A stretch of 64,000 nt of DNA from positions 25,222 through 89,221 of the forward strand of contig CANRIR010000004.1 in the NCBI GenBank assembly GCA_947630735.1. Direction: 5' to 3'. Position 1 is the stretch's first letter. Each line of letters starts with the position of its first letter. Below, one piece after another: positions 18,361 through 26,655 of the stretch. The DNA comes from an uncultured Marvinbryantia sp. (GTDB lineage Bacteria; Bacillota; Clostridia; Lachnospirales; Lachnospiraceae). The notes under the pieces were generated by a model. That model was not told the origin of the DNA and searched no databases. It saw only the letters and a list, made by a program, of their open reading frames with translations. The position numbers and the translations under genes were made by a program.

Positions 18361-18537
18361 AAAACGGGGCTGCTGTAAAATACCTGGCAGTCTGCCGCAG
18401 ATCCGTTGTTTGCGTATCTTCGTTACAGCTGTCTGCCTGCGGCGGACTGCATCCGTCTCAGATCAGACAGCTGTCTCAGATATGCGGACAACCAGACTGC
18501 GGCATGCGCCAGGTACATTTTACAGCAGCCCCGTTTT
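18361..18537. repeat. Palindromic element, copy A (177 bp)
   Basis: The left arm (18361-18388, starting AAAACGGGGCTGCTG) is the reverse complement of the right arm (18508-18537) except for two extra bases. The interior holds a second inverted pair, ACAGCTGTCTG and CAGACAGCTGT. A shorter relative lies at 28107-28178. It fills the gap between the convergent DUF5662 and luxS genes and may terminate both. Confidence 0.85.
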
Positions 18538-18554
18538 GTGGAAAAACAGATCGT

Positions 18555-19034
18555 CTACGCGGGATAGACGAGCCGGTCCGGGCGAATAGCAGTGAGCACC
18601 TGCTCGAGGTAACGCCCGGCCAGATACTTTGCCATGCCAAGGTTCATATCCAGGTAATTTCCGCAGTCTCTCGGGCTGGCCCCGGGCACTTCCCCCTCAT
18701 AATCGCGGATGAACGCGAACATTTCCTGCAAAAGCGGGACGACGTCCTTCGACTCATAATCCCCGGTCATCAAAAGATAAAAGCCCGTGCGGCAGCCCAT
18801 GGGGCCGAAATACAGGATCCTGGGGGCGTACACGGGGTGGCTGCGCAGAAACGTGGCGCCCAGGTGCTCGATGGTGTGCACCTCCGCCGTGTTCATGACG
18901 GGCTCCTCGTTGGGCGACGTCATGCGGATATCAAAAGTGGTTATCACGGCGTCCCCGGCCCTGTCTTTGCGCGACACATAGACGCCGGGCTGCAGGGCGA
19001 TGTGGTTGACGGTAAAGCTGGCTATTTTTTCCAT
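18555..19034 (-). CDS. luxS: S-ribosylhomocysteine lyase (autoinducer-2 synthesis)
   Basis: Metalloenzyme that splits S-ribosylhomocysteine into homocysteine and the AI-2 precursor. It is 159 residues, standard length. The metal ligands are in HTIEH (H53, H57, with catalytic E56) and C124 in PRDCGN. The chosen start, complement of 19034, gives MEKIASFTVNH and lies 7 bases after AGGAGG; the longer frame to 19088 lacks this. It has its own promoter back to back with that of trpS. Confidence 0.96.
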   Translation of the reverse strand: MEKIASFTVNHIALQPGVYVSRKDRAGDAVITTFDIRMTSPNEEPVMNTAEVHTIEHLGATFLRSHPVYAPRILYFGPMGCRTGFYLLMTGDYESKDVVPLLQEMFAFIRDYEGEVPGASPRDCGNYLDMNLGMAKYLAGRYLEQVLTAIRPDRLVYPA

Positions 19035-19059
19035 GGAGGGACCTCCTGTTTTTTGCCCC

Positions 19060-19088
19060 ATGTTAATCCATTTTCTGTGAAATGTCAA
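19060..19088 (-). promoter_or_regulatory. luxS promoter
   Basis: On the minus strand: perfect TTGACA (19083-19088), 17-base spacer, TAACAT (19060-19065), ending 26 bases before the start codon. Confidence 0.65.
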
Positions 19089-19117
19089 TTGACTTTCGTT
19101 TGTTTAGATGATAAACT
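19089..19117 (+). promoter_or_regulatory. trpS promoter, -35 abutting the luxS -35
   Basis: TTGACT (19089-19094), 17-base spacer, TAAACT (19112-19117). Its -35 touches that of luxS, the joint sequence being TGTCAATTGACT. No T-box leader fits in the short 5' region. Confidence 0.6.
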
Positions 19118-19148
19118 AATGTAGGAATTTTAGGAGGCATCAGAGATT

Positions 19149-20153
19149 ATGATCAACGACAAGAAAGTGCTGTTCAGCGGCATGCAGGCGACCGGGAACC
19201 TTACGCTCGGAAATTATCTGGGAGCTTTGAAGAACTGGGTGGCCTTGAGCGACGAATACGAGTGCTTTTACTGTGTGGTGGACGAACACTCCATCACGGT
19301 GCGGCAGGATCCGGCGACCCTGCGCAGGAGGGCGAGGGCGCTTTTGACTTTATATATCGCGGCCGGGCTGGATCCGGAGAAAAACTGCATTTACTATCAG
19401 TCCCACGTGTCCGGCCACGCGGAGCTGGCCTGGATCTTAAACTGCTTCACTTATATGGGCGAGCTCAACCGCATGACGCAGTTTAAGGACAAGGCGGCCA
19501 AGCACGCGGACAACATCAACGCCGGGCTGTTTACCTACCCGGTGCTGATGGCAGCGGACATCCTGCTGTACCAGGCGGATGTGGTGCCGGTGGGCATCGA
19601 CCAGAAGCAGCACCTGGAGATCACCAGGGACATCGCCATGCGCTTCAACAGCCTGTACGGCGAGACCTTTACCATACCGGAGCCCTACATCGGCAAGGCG
19701 GGCGCGAAGATCATGAGCCTGCAGAGCCCGGACAAGAAGATGTCCAAGTCGGATGAGAACCCCAACGCGAGCATCTATCTGATGGACGATCCGGACACCA
19801 TCCTGCGCAAGTGCAAGCGCGCCGTCACGGATTCGGAGGGCTGCATCTGCTACCGGGACGAGCAGCCCGGCGTAAAGAACCTGCTCAACATCTACAGCGC
19901 GTGCACCGGCAAAACGCCGGAGGAAGCGGTGGCGGAATTTTCCGGGAAAGGCTACGGCGAGCTGAAGATGGCGGTGGGCGAGGCGGTGGTATCGCAGCTT
20001 CGGCCCCTTCAGGAGGAAGTGGCGAGGCTCGAAAAAGACAAGGCCTACATCGACCGGATCATCAAAGACAACGCGGAAAAAGCGGCGTACTACGCCAACA
20101 AGACGCTGCGCAAGGTGCAGCGCAAGGTGGGATTCCCGGACAGGATCCGCTGA
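19149..20153 (+). CDS. trpS: Tryptophanyl-tRNA synthetase
   Basis: Class I synthetase that charges tRNA-Trp. It is 334 residues, normal for bacteria. The HIGH-type signature is GNLTLGNYLGA near residue 18, and the KMSKS signature KKMSKSDENP is near residue 198. The sequence GMQATGNLTLGNY at the N-terminus is typical. AGGAGG lies 11 bases upstream. The c-di-GMP gene follows after 29 bases. Confidence 0.96.
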   Translation: MINDKKVLFSGMQATGNLTLGNYLGALKNWVALSDEYECFYCVVDEHSITVRQDPATLRRRARALLTLYIAAGLDPEKNCIYYQSHVSGHAELAWILNCFTYMGELNRMTQFKDKAAKHADNINAGLFTYPVLMAADILLYQADVVPVGIDQKQHLEITRDIAMRFNSLYGETFTIPEPYIGKAGAKIMSLQSPDKKMSKSDENPNASIYLMDDPDTILRKCKRAVTDSEGCICYRDEQPGVKNLLNIYSACTGKTPEEAVAEFSGKGYGELKMAVGEAVVSQLRPLQEEVARLEKDKAYIDRIIKDNAEKAAYYANKTLRKVQRKVGFPDRIR

Positions 20154-20182
20154 AACGGAACTAAGAAAAAAGGTGCGGTAAC

Positions 20183-21862
20183 ATGAGAGAAAACATCTTT
20201 GAGCAGAGCATAGAATTATTCGACATTCTGGCGAACAGCCTGGAGAGCTCCTATATTTTCATGTTTGACATCAAGAGCGGGAAATACAGGTGGAGCAGGG
20301 CTGCCATGGATTACTTCAATATTCCCACGGAAAACGACGTGGAGAATATAAGGGGAGAGGGATCCTACGCCATGCTGAGGTCCATCCACCCGGAGGACCG
20401 CCCCGGCTTTGAGGAAGATTTTGAAAGGGTGGTGCGGGGTGAGACGGACATGCAGAACGGCGAATACCGGATGCTGAACCGCTACGGCACCTATGTGTGG
20501 GTTCTGTGCAGGGGCACGGTCCTGCGCGACGAGGAGGGGAAGATCGTCCTCTTCGCGGGAGCCATGACCAACCTGGGGCACATCGGCAAGTACGACGCCA
20601 CCACGAACCTGAAAAATATCTACGAGTTCCGCTCCGATCTGTATAAATGGATGTTCGACTCCGACTCCAACCGGCCCCGCATCGGCCTGATGCTGCTGGG
20701 CATCGACGGGTTCGCGAGGATCAACGAAAAATACAACTATCTGTTTGGAAATAAAGTGCTCCGCAGCTTCGGCCGGCAGCTCATCGAGAAGAAGGGCGAG
20801 ATGGAGATCTACCGCATGGACGGGGATAAATTCGCCTGCTTCTGGCCCGGGGCGACGGAGGAGCAGCTGCGCAAAGTCTTCCATGATCTGCAGGACGCGG
20901 CGCAGCACGCGGTCAAAGTGGACGGCAGGGATGTGCCGATCAGCATCTCCGGCGGCGCGCTCTTTTACCCGGACAACGGCCAGGACATCGAGCTGCTGCA
21001 CCGCAATCTGGAGTACGCCCTGCAGTGGGCGAAGAAGAACGACCGCCGCAACCTGGAATTTTTCACGGACGAGATCCTGCAGGAATCCCTGCGCGAGATC
21101 GAGATCCTGGACGAGCTGATGGACTGCGTGCGCGACAACTGCCGCGGATTCTTCCTTTGCTATCAGCCCATCATCCACAACGGCACCGGCGAGCTGTACA
21201 GCTGCGAGGCCCTCTGCCGCTGGGTGGACAAGAACGGCCGCAGGGTGCCGCCCATCGAGTTCATCCCGCTTCTGGAGAGCACGGGAGCCATCGTGGACGT
21301 GGGAAACTGGATCCTGGAGACGGGCCTGCGCCAGCTCTCGGTGTGGCAGAAGGTGCGCCCGGAGCTGAAGATCAATATCAACGTCTCTTACCTGCAGTTC
21401 CAGCATGAAGAATTTATGGGCTTCGTGATGGATATGCTGAAAAAATACAAGGTAGCGCCGGAGTGCCTGGTGCTGGAGCTGACTGAAACCTGCAAGATCG
21501 TGGACATGGAAGGGCTGCGCACGGAATTTGAATTTTTCCGCAGCCAGGGCATCCACGTGGCGCTGGACGATTTCGGCACGGGCTACGCCTCGGTCAGCAC
21601 CTTAAAAGAGCTGCCCATCGACTCGGTCAAGATCGATCACGGGTTTGTCTCGCAGCTCCCCAAGAACCAGTCCGACCGCCACATCATCGAGTATCTGATC
21701 AGTCTCAGCCAGAAGCTGGGTATCGAGGTGTGCGTGGAGGGCATCGAGACGGCCGCCATTCGGAGCATCGTGCAGTCGTACGCGCCGGACAGCCTGCAGG
21801 GCTATTTTTTCTCCCACCCGCTGGAGGCGGACGACTTTTTCGGCAAATTTGTAAAGCTGTAA
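20183..21862 (+). CDS. PAS-GGDEF-EAL protein, probable c-di-GMP phosphodiesterase
   Basis: A 559-residue cytoplasmic signalling protein with no membrane segment. It has an N-terminal PAS-like domain (about 15-135), a GGDEF domain whose signature is degenerate (DGDKF at 213-217, so cyclase activity is unlikely), and an EAL domain from about 310. The EAL catalytic set is complete by eye: EAL at E342, N in NINVSY, E in LELTE, DDFGTGYAS, K in SVKID and E in VEGIE. It should hydrolyse c-di-GMP, perhaps with GTP or a PAS ligand tuning it. It sits between trpS and mgtE. Confidence 0.92.
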   Translation: MRENIFEQSIELFDILANSLESSYIFMFDIKSGKYRWSRAAMDYFNIPTENDVENIRGEGSYAMLRSIHPEDRPGFEEDFERVVRGETDMQNGEYRMLNRYGTYVWVLCRGTVLRDEEGKIVLFAGAMTNLGHIGKYDATTNLKNIYEFRSDLYKWMFDSDSNRPRIGLMLLGIDGFARINEKYNYLFGNKVLRSFGRQLIEKKGEMEIYRMDGDKFACFWPGATEEQLRKVFHDLQDAAQHAVKVDGRDVPISISGGALFYPDNGQDIELLHRNLEYALQWAKKNDRRNLEFFTDEILQESLREIEILDELMDCVRDNCRGFFLCYQPIIHNGTGELYSCEALCRWVDKNGRRVPPIEFIPLLESTGAIVDVGNWILETGLRQLSVWQKVRPELKININVSYLQFQHEEFMGFVMDMLKKYKVAPECLVLELTETCKIVDMEGLRTEFEFFRSQGIHVALDDFGTGYASVSTLKELPIDSVKIDHGFVSQLPKNQSDRHIIEYLISLSQKLGIEVCVEGIETAAIRSIVQSYAPDSLQGYFFSHPLEADDFFGKFVKL

Positions 21863-21982
21863 CATATAATCATAGTATCTTATTCCAAGAAAAAAGGCAG
21901 GTGAACGCAATGGACGCAGGCGGCAGTTACCCTTCTTCGGAAAGCCGATCGTGTAATTTCATAGAGAGAAGGGGGAGAAGCT

Positions 21983-23317
21983 ATGGACAGAAAAATCTTC
22001 GAGGAGCTTCTGTCGGCGCGCGAGTACAAAGCCGTGCGGAGCATCCTCAACGTGATGAATGCTGTGGACATTGCGGGACTGCTCTCCGAATTGGAGGATA
22101 AAGAGCTGGTTCTCGCATTTCGGCTGATTCCCAAGGACAAGGCGGCGGACGTGTTTGCGAACATGGAAAGCAGCCTTCAGACGAATCTGGTGGAAATGTT
22201 CACAGAGCGGGAACTGAAAGTGATCCTGGACGAACTGTTCCTGGACGACACGGTGGATCTTTTGGAGGATTTGCCGGCAAACCTGGTCACGCGGATTTTG
22301 GAGACCGTGGATCGGGAAAAGAGAAATCAGATCAATGTGCTGCTGAACTATCCGGACGACAGTGCCGGCAGCATTATGACGACGGAATATGTGGATCTGC
22401 GCAAGCACACCACGGTGGCCCAGGCCCTGACGCACATCCGGCGCGTGGGCATCCACAAGGAGACCATCTATACCTGCTATATCCTGGAGCAGCGCAGGCT
22501 GGTGGGCATTGTGACGGCCAAGGATCTTCTGACCATGGACGACGACGTGACCATGGAGGAGATCATGGAGACCGACATCAAATCCGTGAACACGCACACG
22601 GACCAGGAGGAGGTTGTGCGCCTGTTCCGCAGATACGACCTGCTTGCACTGCCGGTGGTGGATGCGGACAATTTCATGGTGGGCATCGTCACATTCGACG
22701 ACGCCATGGACGTCATGGTAGATGAGGCAACGGAAGACATCAGCAAGATGGCGGCCGTCAACCCCAGTGAAAAGTCCTACTTTGACACTTCGGTTTTCCA
22801 GCATGCCAAGAACCGAATCGTCTGGCTTTTGATCCTGATGCTGTCCTCCACGGTAACCGGCATTTTGATCACCCGGTACGAGAAGGCGTTTGACGTGGTG
22901 CCGCTTCTGGTATCTTTCATCCCCATGCTGATGGACACGGGGGGAAACTGCGGCTCCCAGAGCTCGGCCCTGATCATCCGCGGCATCGCGCTGGACGAGG
23001 TGCATTTTAAAGATATTTTCCGGGCCATGTTCAAGGAGTTCCGGGTGGCCCTTCTGGTGGGGCCCCTGCTGGCCCTCGCCAACGGAATCCGCATCATGCT
23101 CATGTACCACGACGCTGCGCTTGCGCTGATCGTGGGCAGCTCGCTGGTGGCCACCATCATCATCTCCAAGCTGCTGGGCTGCATCCTGCCGCTGCTCGCG
23201 AAAAAGGCGAACCTGGACCCGGCCCTGATGTCGGCACCCATCATTTCCACGCTGGTGGACGCCTGCTCCATCCTGGTGTATTTTTCCATCGCAACGGCAA
23301 TGCTGCCGCAGCTCTGA
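21983..23317 (+). CDS. mgtE: Magnesium transporter MgtE
   Basis: Mg2+ channel/transporter of 444 residues. An N-terminal helical MgtE_N domain (about 1-125) senses Mg2+ with two CBS domains (about 130-255). Five membrane helices follow from about residue 280. The pore motif PMLMDTGGNCGSQSS lies near residue 313, and the last helices carry LDPALMSAP. The ribosome site AAGGGGGAG precedes ATG 21983. The 120-base gap before it holds no complete M-box or other riboswitch that I can recognise. A strong terminator follows. Confidence 0.95.
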   Translation: MDRKIFEELLSAREYKAVRSILNVMNAVDIAGLLSELEDKELVLAFRLIPKDKAADVFANMESSLQTNLVEMFTERELKVILDELFLDDTVDLLEDLPANLVTRILETVDREKRNQINVLLNYPDDSAGSIMTTEYVDLRKHTTVAQALTHIRRVGIHKETIYTCYILEQRRLVGIVTAKDLLTMDDDVTMEEIMETDIKSVNTHTDQEEVVRLFRRYDLLALPVVDADNFMVGIVTFDDAMDVMVDEATEDISKMAAVNPSEKSYFDTSVFQHAKNRIVWLLILMLSSTVTGILITRYEKAFDVVPLLVSFIPMLMDTGGNCGSQSSALIIRGIALDEVHFKDIFRAMFKEFRVALLVGPLLALANGIRIMLMYHDAALALIVGSSLVATIIISKLLGCILPLLAKKANLDPALMSAPIISTLVDACSILVYFSIATAMLPQL

Positions 23318-23327
23318 TCGATCTATC

Positions 23328-23384
23328 GGGTTTTCCGGATCCGCCAACAGACGGGTTTGGAAAACCTTTTTTTGTTTTTTTTTT
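23328..23384 (+). terminator. Intrinsic terminator after mgtE
   Basis: GGTTTTCC (23329-23336) pairs with GGAAAACC (23359-23366), followed by T7-G-T10. Confidence 0.9.
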
Positions 23385-23404
23385 GAAATTCCTGAGAAAA
23401 TGGG

Positions 23405-23432
23405 TTGACAAATGAAAAATATGTGGTATCTT
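23405..23432 (+). promoter_or_regulatory. cysK promoter
   Basis: Perfect TTGACA (23405-23410), a 16-base spacer and TATCTT (23427-23432). The A/T-rich stretch after it, with imperfect TACTA...TAGGA symmetry (about 23439-23454), could hold an Rrf2-type (CymR/IscR) regulator site, but this is weak. Confidence 0.55.
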
Positions 23433-23481
23433 AATAACATACTAAACATCTAGGAAATATAGGAAAAGGAAGGATAGGAAT

Positions 23482-24417
<936 letters not shown>

Positions 24418-24442
24418 GGCAGGCTTCCGATACAAAAGGCAG

Positions 24443-24472
24443 GTCATAATCGCATACCCCCTTGCATATACT
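24443..24472 (+). promoter_or_regulatory. Possible sporulation (sigma-E/K type) promoter
   Basis: GTCATAA (24443-24449), a 15-base spacer and CATATACT (24465-24472) resemble the sigma-E pattern with -10 CATAnnnT. It would start a transcript near 24479 that carries AAGGGGG and the TTG start of the SpoIVA-like gene. It overlaps the cysK terminator hairpin. Matched by eye only. Confidence 0.35.
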
Positions 24473-24502
24473 GGAACAGTACAGGTAAGGGGGTATTTTT
24501 TT
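24454..24502 (+). terminator. Intrinsic terminator after cysK
   Basis: ATACCCCCTT (24454-24463) pairs with AAGGGGGTAT (24487-24496), followed directly by a T-run. Its 3' arm also supplies the ribosome-site-like AAGGGGG of the next gene. Confidence 0.8.
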
Positions 24503-25277
24503 GAGTCTTTCCAGATTGGAATTGTACATACCCAAGTGGGTGGAAATGCTTCCGCCGGAGCACCCGGTGAAGGAAGCGCTTGTAAATACCACAAAAGAAC
24601 TGCTTGAAAAAGAGCAGACGGCGGACGCGCTCGCATCGGAGGGACTGGAGCGGCTGCGCGGCCTTGACTTTGTGAGCAAGGCCGTGCTGGAGAACAGCGG
24701 GGAGGAGGAGCCGGGCGCCGCGCGGGTGCGCGTGGATGTGGACGACGCCTGGTATTACCGGATGCTCAGCGACCTGGCCGGCGTGGAGATAGACGGCGAG
24801 TACCAGCTGATCTCCATGGTGCGCGAGCTCGCCGCCTTAAAAGAAGAGTACGAGAAGGCCAGGGACGCCCTGGAGAGCGTGCGCCAAACAGGCTATGGGG
24901 TCATCACGCCCGCCCAGGAAGAGATACGCATGGAGGAGCCGGTCATCATCCGGCAGGGCGGAAAATTCGGCGTGAAGCTGAAGGCGGTCAGCCCGTCCAT
25001 CCACCTGATCAAAGCACAGATCGAGACGGAGATATCGCCCATTGTGGGCAGCGAGCAGCAGGCCGAAGATCTGATCGCCTATATCCAGGATTCCGCAAAG
25101 TCCGGGGAGGGGATCTGGGACGCCAATATTTTCGGAAAGTCCATCGAGCAGATGACGGAGGACGGCATACGCGGCAAGCTGGACCAGATCACGGAGGAGA
25201 GCAGGCAGAAACTGCAGGATGTCATGCAGCGCATCGTCAACGAGAGCAAGGGCGGCTTTGTGTGCATCATCCTGTAA
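24501..25277 (+). CDS. SpoIVA C-terminal homologue lacking the ATPase domain
   Basis: A 258-residue frame that matches the C-terminal half of the spore-coat scaffold SpoIVA (normally about 490 residues). Marks are LYIPKWVEML at the start, IIRQGGKFGVKLKA, PSIHLIKAQIETEISPIVG, NIFGKSI, and the ending GGFVCIIL, which corresponds to the family's GGLICIIL terminus. The N-terminal P-loop ATPase domain is absent and an in-frame stop (24486-24488) precedes the frame. The likely start is TTG 24501, 7 bases after AAGGGGG; ATG 24546 is an alternative. It may be a 5' remnant-less pseudogene or a working C-terminal-only protein. The intact frame and possible sporulation promoter favour the latter. Confidence 0.8.
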   Translation: MSLSRLELYIPKWVEMLPPEHPVKEALVNTTKELLEKEQTADALASEGLERLRGLDFVSKAVLENSGEEEPGAARVRVDVDDAWYYRMLSDLAGVEIDGEYQLISMVRELAALKEEYEKARDALESVRQTGYGVITPAQEEIRMEEPVIIRQGGKFGVKLKAVSPSIHLIKAQIETEISPIVGSEQQAEDLIAYIQDSAKSGEGIWDANIFGKSIEQMTEDGIRGKLDQITEESRQKLQDVMQRIVNESKGGFVCIIL

Positions 25278-25302
25278 TGGAAAAAGAGAGCAGAGAAGAG
25301 AA

Positions 25303-25367
25303 GACCGCAGAGGCGATCCAGCCCGGAGCAAAAAGCGCCGGGGAAGATCGCTTCTGCGGCCTTTTTG
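25303..25367 (+). terminator. Intrinsic terminator after the SpoIVA-like gene
   Basis: CCGCAGAGGCGATC pairs with GATCGCTTCTGCGG, followed by CCTTTTT. Confidence 0.85.
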
Positions 25368-25449
25368 TATTTTAGGAGCGCCGTTTCGGCGCACGGCCGC
25401 TCTGACCGGCGCGGGAAACAGGGCAGGGCGCGGAAAACAGGACGGAAAG

Positions 25450-25478
25450 TTGACAAGTATTCAAATAGATGTTATAGT
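25450..25478 (+). promoter_or_regulatory. Promoter of the wall-repeat gene pair
   Basis: Perfect TTGACA (25450-25455), 17-base spacer, TATAGT (25473-25478). It lies 44 bases before the start codon. The 80 bases upstream of it, after the terminator, hold only a short GCGCCG/CGGCGC hairpin (about 25377-25391). Confidence 0.75.
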
Positions 25479-25522
25479 ACATTTTGAGAGTTAACAAATT
25501 TGTAACAAGTAAAGGGGATCGT

Positions 25523-26626
25523 ATGAAAAAGCTAAGATACGTGCCGTTTTTCCTGCTTCTGGCAGCTCTGCTGTTCTCCATATCAGCATCGGCCGAGCTT
25601 GCTCCAAACTGGAAGAAAATGCCGAACGGAAAGTACCGCTTCTACAACGATGAGGGTACCGCATACATACAGAACCGCTGGGAGAAGATCGACGGTAAAA
25701 ATTATTATTTTGACAGCGACGGCTATCTGCAGCTGGGCTATTTCAAAGTGAGGGACAACATCTTTTACGCCGCGTTTTCCACGGGCACCGTGCGGAACCG
25801 GAAGGTGGGGGACTACTACTTTGGCAGCAACGGCGTCATGGTGCGGAACTGCTGGAAGATCGTGGATGGAAAATATTATTATTTTGGGAGCAACGGCAGG
25901 ATCCGCTACGGATGGGTGACCCTGAACGGCTACCGCTACTACGTTACGCAGGAGCTGGGCCGGGCTACGAACAGGCGCATGGGCGACTATTATTTTAACG
26001 CCTACGGCGTGATGCTGAAAAATACCTGGGCGGGCGACTATTATTACGGAGAGACCGGACGGGCTGTGTACGGGATACTCCATCTGGACGGGAACATGTA
26101 CTACATCCTGAAAGAGTCCGGAAAGGTAAAGAACGCCTGGTACAACAACGTGTATTTTGACGAGGACGGCGCCATGGTCCGGAACCAGTGGCTCGAAAAA
26201 GACGACAGCATTGTCTATGTGGACGGCAGGGGCCGGATCTCCAAGGTAAATACGGAGACAAAAACGCTTCCCACGCAGGCGGATATCCGCCTGCTGGCAG
26301 CGCTCGTCTACTATGAGTCCGGGAACCAGCCCTACCAGGGCAAGCTCGCTGTGGCGAGCGTGGTGCTGAACCGCATGAACGACAGCCGTTTCCCGGACAC
26401 CTTAAGCGGCGTGATCTACCAGAGCGGCCAGTTCTCGCCGGCCATGAACGGGGCCCTCACCTGGCTTGTGGCCAGCGGGCAGCCGATCCAGGAGGATTGC
26501 GTGAAGGCGGCAGAGGAAGTGCTGTATGGGGGGAGCACGCTGCCGGGCTATTATTTCTTTAACAATACGCCCATCTACGGGTGGGACCTGCAGATAGGGG
26601 AGCACTATTTCAGCAAAGTCTGCTGA
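25523..26626 (+). CDS. Secreted choline-binding-type repeat protein with SleB-like hydrolase domain
   Basis: A 367-residue exported protein. The signal peptide is MKKLRYVPFFLLLAALLFSI with cleavage after ASA. From about residue 30 to 255 come aromatic wall-binding repeats of about 20 residues, each with a GxxYYF-type core (for example DGKNYYFDSDG, VGDYYFGSNG). The last 105 residues match cell wall hydrolase family 2 (SleB): LLAALVYYESGNQ with the catalytic Glu, then GKLAVASVVLNRM and FSP. It should cut peptidoglycan at the cell surface or spore. ATG 25523 follows AAAGGGG; an upstream in-frame start at 25484 is less likely. It is paired with a similar protein downstream. Confidence 0.9.
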   Translation: MKKLRYVPFFLLLAALLFSISASAELAPNWKKMPNGKYRFYNDEGTAYIQNRWEKIDGKNYYFDSDGYLQLGYFKVRDNIFYAAFSTGTVRNRKVGDYYFGSNGVMVRNCWKIVDGKYYYFGSNGRIRYGWVTLNGYRYYVTQELGRATNRRMGDYYFNAYGVMLKNTWAGDYYYGETGRAVYGILHLDGNMYYILKESGKVKNAWYNNVYFDEDGAMVRNQWLEKDDSIVYVDGRGRISKVNTETKTLPTQADIRLLAALVYYESGNQPYQGKLAVASVVLNRMNDSRFPDTLSGVIYQSGQFSPAMNGALTWLVASGQPIQEDCVKAAEEVLYGGSTLPGYYFFNNTPIYGWDLQIGEHYFSKVC

Positions 26627-26655
26627 GCGTGATATACAAAGGAGGGGATGTATCT

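Noticed and set aside
19118..19148. T-box leader for trpS (and likewise for gltX and hisZ)
   Set aside because: No room for the stem I and antiterminator, and no T-box sequence was seen.
21863..21982. M-box Mg2+ riboswitch, or a leader peptide from ATG 21910, before mgtE
   Set aside because: A short AGGTGA...GGACGC stretch recalls the M-box start, but the full fold does not fit in 120 bases and no terminator follows; the small frame runs into mgtE out of frame without support.
24546..25277. ATG 24546 as the start of the SpoIVA-like gene
   Set aside because: It would cut the conserved LYIPKWVE part and has no ribosome site; TTG 24501 has AAGGGGG at good distance.
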